Positions 1 through 6,647 are shown, numbered from the stretch's first letter. The stretch: DNA of 6,791 nt from Candidatus Solincola jinzensis (GCA_015711875.1 JACVJG010000162.1:1-6791); one strand, 5' to 3'. Notes: generated from the letters alone by a model not told the origin. Translations and numbers: made by a program.

Positions 1-195
1 TGGTTGCCTCTCCAGTAGGCGCTGGGCAGAGCGAGCCCGCCGGCGGGAAGAAGATGAAAGAGACAGGGGAGAGGGAGCCGCGACCGCGCTCGAAACCGGC
101 GAGGGCTCCGAGGGCGGTCGGTTGCTGTAATCCTTTCGTGGGCAGGACTGAGAAGGAAAAGGAGGAGAGACCACCTTCAATCCTGAGTGAGGGCA

Positions 196-222
196 AGAGA
201 TCAGGAGAAAGGGATGATCTCT
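196..222. repeat. Perfect 8-bp inverted repeat, 11-base spacer
   Basis: AGAGATCA at 196-203 is the exact reverse complement of TGATCTCT at 215-222. As RNA it would form a hairpin. No T-run follows, so it is not an intrinsic terminator in either direction. As DNA it could be an operator half-site pair. It lies about 115 bases upstream of the -35 element assigned to the tRNA promoter, too far for a simple repressor site there. Function unknown. Confidence 0.4.
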
Positions 223-336
223 CACAAACCAGATCTGTCTCAGCTTATCTCAAGGTCAGTGGAAGAGGGCGATGATTGTTACGCGCTGAAGGCCGGGCCG
301 GTAAGAGAGCTGTCCGGGGTGGGCGGTCGCGGTTTC

Positions 337-365
337 TTGTGCGTGCGCCCTCTTGGGGCTATAAT
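337..365 (+). promoter_or_regulatory. Housekeeping sigma promoter of the tRNA-Ile gene
   Basis: A perfect -10 hexamer TATAAT lies at 360-365. Seventeen bases upstream is TTGTGC (337-342), which keeps the TTG of the -35 consensus. An AT-rich stretch follows the -10. Transcription would start around 371-373, a few bases before the mature tRNA 5' end at 378, leaving a very short leader as is common for stand-alone tRNA genes. The -10 is strong evidence; the -35 assignment rests on spacing and three matching bases. Confidence 0.75.
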
Positions 366-377
366 TTTTTTCTGCGA

Positions 378-454
<77 letters not shown>

Positions 455-462
455 GAGCTTGG

Positions 463-492
463 GGTCCGGGTGCACGAAGCCCCGGGCCTTTT
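463..492 (+). terminator. Rho-independent terminator of the tRNA gene
   Basis: GGTCCGGG (463-470) pairs with CCCGGGCC (481-488) in an 8-bp stem with one G-T pair and a 10-base loop. TTTT (489-492) follows, then further T-rich sequence. The stem starts 8 bases after the encoded CCA, so the tRNA is probably a single-gene transcription unit and is not co-transcribed with the gene at 1099. Confidence 0.8.
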
Positions 493-496
493 GTCT

Positions 497-1087
497 TGGC
501 GTGGCTGTAGCCGCAGGGTAGTGCGTCGATTCACATCGCGGCTTTCTCGCCTCCTGCACTGGGCGCCGGCAACGCCATCGGGTTTCCCTGCCCCATGTGG
601 GCGGCCCGTTCCCGCCGGACTTACCGCCGCCGGCCTCCGAGCTAAAGGAAAACGCCTGGCGAACAGGTACGACCCCCGCGCCCACGCGCCATGTCACCCC
701 CGCGGTTTATGATGGGGGCGAAGGGTGAGAGCGAACAGGCCTCGAGGCGAAAGAGCCGTAGCCATGGAATATGGACTCCTCGCGCCGTTTAACGGCGGAA
801 ACAGCTGCAAGACCCTCGGCCTGGTCCGGCTCCACATTCGTTTGTGTTTGCGGGTGTCGCACAGAGGAAGAGGAAGCCGGCCTAACGCCGCGAGGCTTTG
901 GGGGCATGGAGCCAAAGGCAGCCGCAGGCTCGCCTCGTCGACTAGACCGCCCTGGGTTGCCCCAGAGAAGCGGGTGTGCCGCTGGGGGAACCTTGAGCGG
1001 GCGACGGAAAGGCCCACGTCTGGTATTTGGCCGCGGGCGGAGGAAAGCCCGGACAGGGGAAGAAAAATAATGGGAGATGCGGGGGAC
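497..1087. other. Hairpin-rich stretch without a supported gene; possible structured RNA or long leader
   Basis: I find no convincing protein gene between the tRNA terminator and the ribosome binding site at 1088. Open frames here lack family resemblance, ribosome binding sites, or both. The DNA is dense in perfect stem-loops. Near 513-591, GCAGGG/CCCTGC encloses AGTGC/GCACT, a CGAT-tcac-ATCG hairpin and GGCG/CGCC. Further hairpins lie at 600-616, 783-797, 849-861, 896-917, 952-965 and 969-983. CCCGCGG at 699-705 is complementary to CCGCGGG at 1031-1037. TATGAT at 708-713 resembles a -10 element but has no -35 partner. I could not match the region to RNase P RNA, tmRNA, SRP RNA, a T-box or a riboswitch class I know. 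Short GC stems also arise by chance in GC-rich DNA, so an RNA gene or leader here is only a hypothesis. Confidence 0.35.
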
Positions 1088-1093
1088 AGGAGG
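1088..1093 (+). promoter_or_regulatory. Ribosome binding site that fixes the TTG start at 1099
   Basis: A perfect AGGAGG ends 5 bases before TTG at 1099-1101. It decides between this start and a TTG at 1027, which would add 24 Gly/Lys-rich residues without family resemblance. It also explains why the nearby ATGs at 1070 and 1077, which lie in other frames, are not used for this gene. Confidence 0.85.
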
Positions 1094-1098
1094 CGGAA

Positions 1099-2094
1099 TT
1101 GTCCAAGCAGCTTATCAAGGACCTGCAGCCGGGCGAAGAGGTGAAGAGCACCTTCATCGTCACGCGCAAGGAGGTGCGCAAGACCAGGACGGGCGCGCCA
1201 TACCTGGCGATGGAGCTGGTCGACAGGAGTGGGAGGATAGAGGCCAGGATGTGGGACGGCGTGAGCCGCTATAAGGACGCTTTCGCGGAAAAGGATTACG
1301 TAGCGGTGAGCGGCCGCGTGGATAAGTACCGCGAGCAATTGCAGGTGGTGGTGAACTCCCTTCGCCGCTGCAGCGAGGAAGAGGTGGACGCGGCGGATTT
1401 TCTGCGCGTGGTGGATACCGACCGCGCGGCGCTGGAGGGGGAGCTGCGCATGGCAGCGGAGGAAGTGCGGGACCCCCACTTGCGCTCGCTGTTGCTGGCG
1501 TTCCTCGACGACCAAGCCTTCATGCGCAGGTTCACCACCGCGCCTGCTGCCAAGAATTACCATCATCCCTATCTGGGAGGTTTGCTGGAGCATACCGCCA
1601 GCACGGTACGCATCTGCCGCATGATCAGCGACCTTTATCCGGACGTGGACCGCGACTTGCTGGTTGCAGCCGCGACCCTGCACGACATCGGAAAGATCGA
1701 GGAGCTCGACTACGAGCGCGCCATAGAATATACCGACGCCGGCCGTTTCCTGGGCCACCTGCTGCTCTCCGACGAGATGATCAGGGAGCGCATCGCCGCG
1801 CTGCCGGGATTCCCCCCCGACCTAGCCATGCGCCTGCGCCATGCCGTTCTCAGCCATCACGGGGAGCTGGAATGGGGCTCCCCCAAGCGACCCAAAACCC
1901 TGGAAGCGGTGGTTTTGCACCACGTCGATAACCTGGACGCCAAGGTGAACAGCTTCCGGGAGGTGGTGTCGAAGGCAGGGGCTTCCGAATCCCCGTGGAC
2001 GGACATGAAGAACCTCTTCAAACGCCCGCTTTACGCTCCCAGGTCCATGAGCCAGGAAATGGAAATCGACCTGGAGGAGGAGCTCCCTCGCTAG
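1099..2094 (+). CDS. yhaM: YhaM-family 3'-5' exoribonuclease (OB fold + HD domain)
   Basis: This 331-residue protein is close to the ~314 residues of Bacillus YhaM, a cytoplasmic Mn-dependent 3'-5' exonuclease of RNA and single-stranded DNA that shortens mRNA ends. The N-terminus opens with the family pattern MSKQLIKDLQPGEEV and an OB-fold nucleic-acid-binding domain (about 6-90, with GRIEARMWDG at 45-54). An HD phosphohydrolase domain follows (about 150-300). Its metal ligands are visible: H155/H156 (YHHPYLGGLLEHT, with H165), the HD pair H195-D196 in LHDIGK, H253/H254 (LSHHGELEWG), and H274/H275 with D277 and D280 in LHHVDNLDAK. The C-terminus has the KNLFKRPLY-type tail. The start is a TTG behind AGGAGG at 5 bases. 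No clear promoter is visible directly upstream. The 3' end overlaps the convergent transglutaminase gene. Family assignment is firm; the exact in vivo substrates are inferred from homologues. Confidence 0.93.
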   Translation: MSKQLIKDLQPGEEVKSTFIVTRKEVRKTRTGAPYLAMELVDRSGRIEARMWDGVSRYKDAFAEKDYVAVSGRVDKYREQLQVVVNSLRRCSEEEVDAADFLRVVDTDRAALEGELRMAAEEVRDPHLRSLLLAFLDDQAFMRRFTTAPAAKNYHHPYLGGLLEHTASTVRICRMISDLYPDVDRDLLVAAATLHDIGKIEELDYERAIEYTDAGRFLGHLLLSDEMIRERIAALPGFPPDLAMRLRHAVLSHHGELEWGSPKRPKTLEAVVLHHVDNLDAKVNSFREVVSKAGASESPWTDMKNLFKRPLYAPRSMSQEMEIDLEEELPR

Positions 2095-4340
2095 ACGCTG
2101 GGCCTGCGCATGCGGCGGGCCTTCCTGGAAGCGGGCATACGCCCAAGCCTCGACCTCAGCGCCCGCGCGGCGGCCTCCAGGCCTCCGCGCAGCGCGCGCA
2201 GCTCCTCCTCCGCCAGGGCGCGGGAGCCGTAACGGGCGCGCTCGAAAAGCGAAAGCTCGCGGCCTATATCCAGGCCCGGCAACAGCTCGCGCAGCATGGC
2301 GGCGTATTCCTCCGCCGTCTGGCTGGGATCCCTTGCGAAGCCAATCTCTTCCATCCGGGCCAGGAACTCGCGCATTATCTCCACATGATCCCCCCCGCCC
2401 GGCGGGGAAGGCGCGGTCAAGCGCCTCCTGTGTCGGGCCTTCCAGATGATGGGGAGTGCGGAGGCCGTTAGGGCCAGGAGGAGAAGAGGCAGCCAGGGGG
2501 ACTCCTTGGCAGAGTACGCGAGGCCCTTCACGACCGCCGAGGCCCCTGTGGCGATGGACGTCAGGGCACGCCTGGCTGCCGACCGCAACGCGGGCGGAAA
2601 AAGGGCCGACAGGTTGCGGCCCATCCAGGAGAAAAACTCCCCGAAGGCCCAGAGGGCGCCCGATCCCCGGCCTGGATCGGGCACGGAGAAGCCGGGGGTG
2701 GGTTCGCGCGTGACCCACCCGACACCCTCCAGATAGATCTCCACCCATGCATGTGCATCGCTCAGGCTCACTTCGTAAAGGCCCGTGAAAGGGTTGTACT
2801 CTCCGGAAGAATATCCCGTTACCACGCGGGCGGGAATGCCGGAAAGGCGGCACAGCACGGCGTATGCGCTAGCGAAATGCTCACAGTAACCCACCCTGGT
2901 ATCGAAAAGAAAGTCGTCCACCGCGTCCTTGCCCGTCGGCAGCGGCGGTACGTCCAGGGAGTAACTGTAATTTTCTCGCAGGTATTCCTCTATGGCCAGG
3001 GCGCGCCGGTAAGGCCCGGCTCCCGACGGCGTGATCTCCCGCGCGAGCTCTACCACGCGGCTGGGAAGGGGCGGCAGCTCGAGGTAAGGGAGCATGCTCC
3101 CCGCCGGGGCCTCGAGGCTCGCCGAAGACAGGCGGTCGCCGGGCGAGACGTAATGGGAGATGACGCTGTAGACCAGGCCGCTGTCCAGCTCGAAGGGGCT
3201 CTTGAGCCCGGAGGAATCCCTGTAGATGTAGTCTGAGGGAAAGTATACGGACTCGGGGCGGAAGGCCGCGAAGATGACGCTGGGCTGTTCGCGCTCCAGA
3301 TAGAAGGTCTGGATCACGGTGGCGGAAGCGAGGTGTGCTTCCTTCGGCGGGTAGTCCACTTCGAAGGGCTGCTCGGCAGCGTGAAGGCGCTCCGGCTCCT
3401 CCTCCGGCGCCAGCCATGAGTAGCCGTTGTAAGAGGTAAAGGACATGCCTCGCCAGTACGCCGGCTCCGTGGAGCGCACCTTCATGACCGGCGCGTCCAC
3501 CAGCTTCCCCCGGGCGCGCAGGTCCAGGAAGGGGCTGAAGCCGAAATAGGCCTCGGGGTTTACCGCCAGAGGGCTTTCGGGGGGCTTGAAGGGCAATCCG
3601 GGGTAGCCGGGATTTGAGAAACCGTAGGAGCCCGAGGAGGGCAGGGCGCGGCGAAGGGAAAAAGGCAAAGAGCGCAGGTAGCCGGCGTTGACACGGGGCA
3701 CGAAAGCCCCCACCGCCAGGCCGGCCAGGGAGACCGTTAGAACCAGCGCTACCAACATGGTCAGCATCCCCTTGAGGGTCGGCGGGCGCATGGCGGCCCG
3801 TTCGGGTCGGGAGGATAGAAGACGCATGCGGGATGCCTGGATGAAGTACAGCGCGGGCAGGGCTGCGGCGAGCCACAAAAGGACCGTCAGGCCGTAGGAG
3901 GCGGAAAGGGCAAAGGAGCCGGCAAGAGCCATGAGTATGAACGAGCTCACCAGCGACAACAACAGGTCCTTGGAGCGTGGCAGGTCGTAACTGTGCAACA
4001 CCTGGACCCACACGAAAAGCTCGGCCAGGGGGATGCGGGGGTCGTACGGCTGAAGGTAAACCTGACGAAGGAACGACACCAGGGCGGCCAGGGTCAGGGC
4101 CATGATCACCAACTTGGCGGGGATGTTCGGCCGGTAGCGGCGCCACCAACTGGCAAGATAACCCAGAGTGAGCAGGGCCATGGACAGGGTCACTACCTGG
4201 GCGGAAGCCACTCCCTGTTGGGCCAGCGCAGCCAGGGATATGCATACCGCGGCCCATACCGCTGCCCTGAGGGCCACGGAGTCCTCTACCTCGCGAGGCG
4301 CGTTGAGTCTGCGAAAATAATCGAGGGCTCTTCCAGGCAT
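2091..4340 (-). CDS. TgpA-like membrane transglutaminase (DUF3488 - transglutaminase core - DUF4129)
   Basis: The 749-residue protein has about six N-terminal membrane segments (near 24-42, 47-65, 74-91, 125-145, 149-168, 191-213), an extracytoplasmic region, one more membrane helix (about 615-633) and a cytoplasmic DUF4129-like tail with ERARYG. The ectodomain has YWRGMSFTSYNGYSW from 295, as in TgpA proteins. The transglutaminase core follows: C486 in GYCEHFASAYAVL, H530 in SDAHAWVEIYL, and E546 in GWVTREPTPGF where classic members have Asp. It is probably an envelope enzyme with unknown substrate. It is last in the moxR-DUF58 operon and overlaps the DUF58 gene by 55 bases. The ATG at 4340 has GAGGAA directly before it and AAGGTGAT 11 bases upstream; an in-frame TGA just above excludes a longer start. 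A GTG at 4277 would remove the overlap but would cut the soluble segment before the first helix. Confidence 0.92.
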   Translation of the reverse strand: MPGRALDYFRRLNAPREVEDSVALRAAVWAAVCISLAALAQQGVASAQVVTLSMALLTLGYLASWWRRYRPNIPAKLVIMALTLAALVSFLRQVYLQPYDPRIPLAELFVWVQVLHSYDLPRSKDLLLSLVSSFILMALAGSFALSASYGLTVLLWLAAALPALYFIQASRMRLLSSRPERAAMRPPTLKGMLTMLVALVLTVSLAGLAVGAFVPRVNAGYLRSLPFSLRRALPSSGSYGFSNPGYPGLPFKPPESPLAVNPEAYFGFSPFLDLRARGKLVDAPVMKVRSTEPAYWRGMSFTSYNGYSWLAPEEEPERLHAAEQPFEVDYPPKEAHLASATVIQTFYLEREQPSVIFAAFRPESVYFPSDYIYRDSSGLKSPFELDSGLVYSVISHYVSPGDRLSSASLEAPAGSMLPYLELPPLPSRVVELAREITPSGAGPYRRALAIEEYLRENYSYSLDVPPLPTGKDAVDDFLFDTRVGYCEHFASAYAVLCRLSGIPARVVTGYSSGEYNPFTGLYEVSLSDAHAWVEIYLEGVGWVTREPTPGFSVPDPGRGSGALWAFGEFFSWMGRNLSALFPPALRSAARRALTSIATGASAVVKGLAYSAKESPWLPLLLLALTASALPIIWKARHRRRLTAPSPPGGGDHVEIMREFLARMEEIGFARDPSQTAEEYAAMLRELLPGLDIGRELSLFERARYGSRALAEEELRALRGGLEAAARALRSRLGRMPASRKARRMRRPSV

Positions 4341-5638
4341 TTCCTCAGATCATCACCTTTCCTGTATATGGCAACGCTGTGCAGGCCGAAGAGGGGACCG
4401 CGGGCCAGGTTTTCCAGCGGCATACGCGACCATAAGGGGGCGCGGCGAGCGTGGCCGTCGGGTGAATGCGAGTCAGTGTCCAGGATGACGAGAGACACGC
4501 GGCACAAAGGAGGGAGGGCCGCAACCAGGCCCTCCCAGTCGATCTCGGCTGAGGGGGTAACGCAGCAGAAGAAGCATCCCGGCGTGAGCTCGCGGCCCAG
4601 GAGACGCGCCTGCGGCGCCAGTCCCAGCTTGCCCTCCGGTTTGAGGGAGGCCAGCCATCTCAGGGCGGCGGGGAAGGCGCTGACCGGGAAGACCTCAAGC
4701 TCCGCGTCGCGTGAAGCGGCCATGATCACGGGGTGACCGGCATGGAGGGCGTAGAGCGTGATGCTGGCGGCCAGGCGAGCGCCGGAATCGAGGAGCTCGC
4801 TGGCGAGACCGTCCCCGTCCATGGCGCGGTTGTCCACCAGCAGCACCAGGGGCGCCCCCGTTTCGCGCTCGAATTCCCTGACCACGAGCTCCCCCCGCCG
4901 CGCCGTGGTCCTCCAGTGCACATGGCGCAGGGGATCGCCGGCGCGATATTCCCGTACCCCGTAGAACTCGGAGCCTGCGCCCTTGCTGGCGACCTCCTGC
5001 AAGGTTCTCTGGGGGTGGAGAAAGCTATCGACCAGGGGCAGGCTGCCCAGCTCCACGTAGTGCGGCAACACGGTGAGGGAGGAGGACACCCGGGCTTTTA
5101 CCGCGTGCCTGGCCAGCCCGATGATCCCCTCGGAATAGAAGTATGCAGGCCAGTCCCGGTATACGCCGCGCCGCAGTCCGCCGCGTTGGTAGGTGATGGA
5201 AACCGACTCTCCGCCTCCGATGGCCGGGACAAGGAAAGCCGCCCTCCCTCCTGATTCGCTCAGGGGATCGCCGCGCGGGGGGGAGGGGTCGCGGAGGTAT
5301 TCCGCAAGGGTCTTGCGCGGGGCGCGCAGCCTCGGCTTGCGCCTGCTGCCCGCGGCGCCAGGGTCTTCGTCGATGACCTCCAGGAGATGGCGGGGAAGCC
5401 GGCCGCGGTTGCGCACCTCCAAGGTGACGCGCAGCAGGCCGTTTTCTCCCACCTCCGGGGGGTGGCTTCGCGACAAGACGAGGTTTCTCACCTGCAAGGC
5501 GGAAATGATCCAGGAGACCAGGAGAGCGGCGAGCAACAATCCCGCCAACCAGTACATCCAACCCGACTGGGAGTTTACGCCGATGAGCACCATGGCCAGG
5601 GAGAGGGCGACCACCAACAAGGAGCGGGAAAAGAGCAC
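4286..5638 (-). CDS. DUF58 family membrane-anchored protein (vWA-like)
   Basis: The 450-residue protein has two membrane helices at the N-terminus (about 3-21 and 26-47) and a long soluble remainder. The DUF58 signature is clear at about 225-258: FYGVREYRAGDPLRHVHW, then TTARRGELVVREFERE. It is followed by LVLLVDN (about 264-270), the first strand and Asp of a von Willebrand A-like fold, although the full DxSxS metal site is not seen. Residues about 93-134 are a charged, Arg/Pro-rich stretch, probably a disordered insert. A CFFCC cluster lies in the C-terminal third. DUF58 proteins are usually encoded next to MoxR ATPases and are thought to be their partners. Two tandem GTG codons could start it; the second (5638) sits 5 bases from AGGAGG and the first (5641) only 2. 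The next gene starts inside its last 55 bases, suggesting translational coupling. Confidence 0.92.
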   Translation of the reverse strand: MLFSRSLLVVALSLAMVLIGVNSQSGWMYWLAGLLLAALLVSWIISALQVRNLVLSRSHPPEVGENGLLRVTLEVRNRGRLPRHLLEVIDEDPGAAGSRRKPRLRAPRKTLAEYLRDPSPPRGDPLSESGGRAAFLVPAIGGGESVSITYQRGGLRRGVYRDWPAYFYSEGIIGLARHAVKARVSSSLTVLPHYVELGSLPLVDSFLHPQRTLQEVASKGAGSEFYGVREYRAGDPLRHVHWRTTARRGELVVREFERETGAPLVLLVDNRAMDGDGLASELLDSGARLAASITLYALHAGHPVIMAASRDAELEVFPVSAFPAALRWLASLKPEGKLGLAPQARLLGRELTPGCFFCCVTPSAEIDWEGLVAALPPLCRVSLVILDTDSHSPDGHARRAPLWSRMPLENLARGPLFGLHSVAIYRKGDDLRKCLEEPSIIFADSTRLAR

Positions 5639-5643
5639 CACGA

Positions 5644-5649
5644 CCTCCT
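5644..5649 (-). promoter_or_regulatory. Ribosome binding site of the DUF58 gene, overlapping the moxR stop
   Basis: On the - strand the sequence reads TAGGAGGTCGTGGTG. AGGAGG shares its first two bases with the TAG stop of the upstream ATPase gene and lies 2 bases from the first GTG and 5 from the second. The 5-base spacing equals that of the gene at 1099 and favours the second GTG. The overlap points to coupled translation of the two proteins. Confidence 0.8.
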
Positions 5650-6601
5650 AGACCACGGGGACCGGGATACGCCCCAGGAGACGAAGGATCGCCTCGCGCG
5701 CTTCCTCAGGGCCGAAGGAGCGCGAGGCGGGGATAACGCGATGGGAGAGCACCGGCACCGCCAGTGCCTTTACGTCGTCGGGGACGACGAATTCCCTGCC
5801 GCGCAGGAAGGCAAGTGCCTGAGCCGCCCTGACCAGGAAGACGGAGCCGCGCGGGCTCGCCCCGAGCATCAGGCCGTCTTCCTGGCGTGTGGCGCGCACC
5901 AGGCTGACGGCGTAGGACAACACGTCCGGATCCACCCGCACGGAGCGCACGGCGCGCTGCAGGGCCGCGAGCTCGTCAGCCCGCAACACCGGTCGCAGGG
6001 CGGACACCGGGTGCTCCTCGAGCTGCCCTGCCACCACCAGGCGCTCCGTTTCCTCCGAGGGATAATCAAGGGTAAGGCTCATGCAGAAGCGGTCGAGCTG
6101 GCCCTCGGGGAGGGGATAGGTGCCGTGGTATTCCACCGGGTTCTGGGTAGCGATGACGAAAAACGGGCGGGGCAGGGGGTAGGTAACCCCGTCCACCGTT
6201 ACCTGACCCTCATCCATGGCCTCTAGAAGGCTGGATTGAGCGCGCGGGGTGGCGCGGTTTATCTCGTCCGCCAGCACCACGTTGGCGAAAACGGGACCTG
6301 GCCTGAACTCGAACTCCGAGGTCTTCTGGTTGAACACCGCCGTCCCCGTGATATCGGATGGAAGGAGGTCGGGGGTGAACTGGATGCGCCGATATGTGCC
6401 CGAAACGGAAAGGGCCAGAGAGCGGGCGAGCATGGTCTTGCCCACCCCGGGAACGTCCTCTATGAGCAGGTGGCCCCCGCTCAACATGGCGACCACCGCG
6501 AGATCCACCTGCGTGTCCTTTCCCAGTATCACGCGCCGGACGTTTTCCGCCAGGGCGGCGGCGCGGGTGCTTAGGTCAATGCCCTCTCCATTAACGTGCA
6601 C
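5648..6601 (-). CDS. MoxR-family AAA+ ATPase
   Basis: The 317-residue protein is a complete MoxR-type AAA+ ATPase of normal length. It has Walker A VPGVGKT (about 50-56), Walker B LADEINRA with D112-E113, sensor 1 in [17 protein letters not shown] (N154), LDRF with R171 as the arginine finger, and sensor 2 in GASPRGS (R251). The C-terminal lid is helical. MoxR ATPases are cytoplasmic and probably act as chaperones or remodellers, often on vWA-domain partners, which fits the DUF58 gene immediately downstream. It is the first gene of the operon. GTG at 6601 follows GGGAGGT at 4-base spacing; a TTG at 6613 would add four residues (MGGI) but overlaps that ribosome binding site and has none of its own. 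The family is certain; the client is unknown. Confidence 0.95.
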   Translation of the reverse strand: MHVNGEGIDLSTRAAALAENVRRVILGKDTQVDLAVVAMLSGGHLLIEDVPGVGKTMLARSLALSVSGTYRRIQFTPDLLPSDITGTAVFNQKTSEFEFRPGPVFANVVLADEINRATPRAQSSLLEAMDEGQVTVDGVTYPLPRPFFVIATQNPVEYHGTYPLPEGQLDRFCMSLTLDYPSEETERLVVAGQLEEHPVSALRPVLRADELAALQRAVRSVRVDPDVLSYAVSLVRATRQEDGLMLGASPRGSVFLVRAAQALAFLRGREFVVPDDVKALAVPVLSHRVIPASRSFGPEEAREAILRLLGRIPVPVV

Positions 6602-6604
6602 TAT

Positions 6605-6611
6605 ACCTCCC
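6605..6611 (-). promoter_or_regulatory. Ribosome binding site of the MoxR ATPase gene
   Basis: The - strand reads GGGAGGTATAGTG. GGAGG lies 4 bases before the GTG at 6601. A TTG-initiated frame from 6613 would have this ribosome binding site inside its first codons, so the GTG start is preferred. Confidence 0.75.
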
Positions 6612-6647
6612 AATAGAGCCGATGACAGGCTACAGATCTATATATCG

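Larger units (their letters stand above)
1..377. other. Region left of the tRNA with no supported gene
   Basis: No recognisable protein or RNA gene lies here before the tRNA promoter. Two + strand frames are open from the left edge. Frame 2 runs to a TAA at 128-130 and gives a charged, Arg/Glu-rich tail ending in GGRLL. Frame 3 runs to a TGA at 273-275 and gives a basic, low-complexity 90-residue product. Either could be the C-terminal end of a gene starting outside the window, but I recognise neither, and third-position GC looks similar in both frames. The first 176 bases also contain no stop codon in any - strand frame, so open frames alone mean little here. The only defined elements are an inverted repeat at 196-222 and the promoter just upstream of the tRNA. 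Confidence 0.5.

Noticed and set aside
1..180. Possible - strand gene beginning at TTG 180 or GTG 174 and leaving the left edge
   Set aside because: The frame is open, but the product is Ser/Pro/Arg low-complexity, codon thirds are not GC-rich like the real genes, and all three - frames are open over this stretch.
520..670. Cobalamin-riboswitch-like string on the - strand (AAGTCCGGCGG ... CCGCCCACATG)
   Set aside because: It resembles the core but lacks the intact GCCACTG B12 box and GGGAA element, and no gene lies downstream on that strand.
659..739. Direct repeat GCGAACAGG at 659-667 and 731-739
   Set aside because: One repeated 9-mer in about 600 bases is expected by chance at roughly this frequency; no longer repeat surrounds it.
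1039..1052. GGAGGAAAGCCCGG, similar to the conserved 5' region of RNase P RNA
   Set aside because: An RNase P RNA starting here would extend some 300 bases into the exoribonuclease coding sequence, and the 3' conserved ACAGAA-type partner is absent.
725..1144. A 139-codon + strand frame running into the start of the exoribonuclease gene
   Set aside because: The product is Arg/Gly/Ser-rich with no recognisable domain, its ATG has no good ribosome binding site, and its end overlaps the real gene in another frame. It spans the hairpin-rich stretch and is probably spurious.
694..1758. A 354-codon open frame on the - strand, antisense to the first part of the exoribonuclease gene
   Set aside because: Over two thirds of it mirrors the well-supported HD-domain gene on the other strand. 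The product is His/Leu/Arg-rich with no family resemblance, a typical shadow frame in GC-rich DNA.
2039..2074. 7-bp inverted repeat CCAGGTC/GACCTGG near the end of the exoribonuclease gene as a terminator
   Set aside because: The loop is 22 bases, no T-run follows on either strand, and the repeat is inside coding sequence.
2881..4257. A 458-codon - strand frame within the transglutaminase gene in another frame
   Set aside because: The sequence is Pro/Arg/Gly-rich with no domain, while the overlapping frame has clear transglutaminase motifs and membrane helices.
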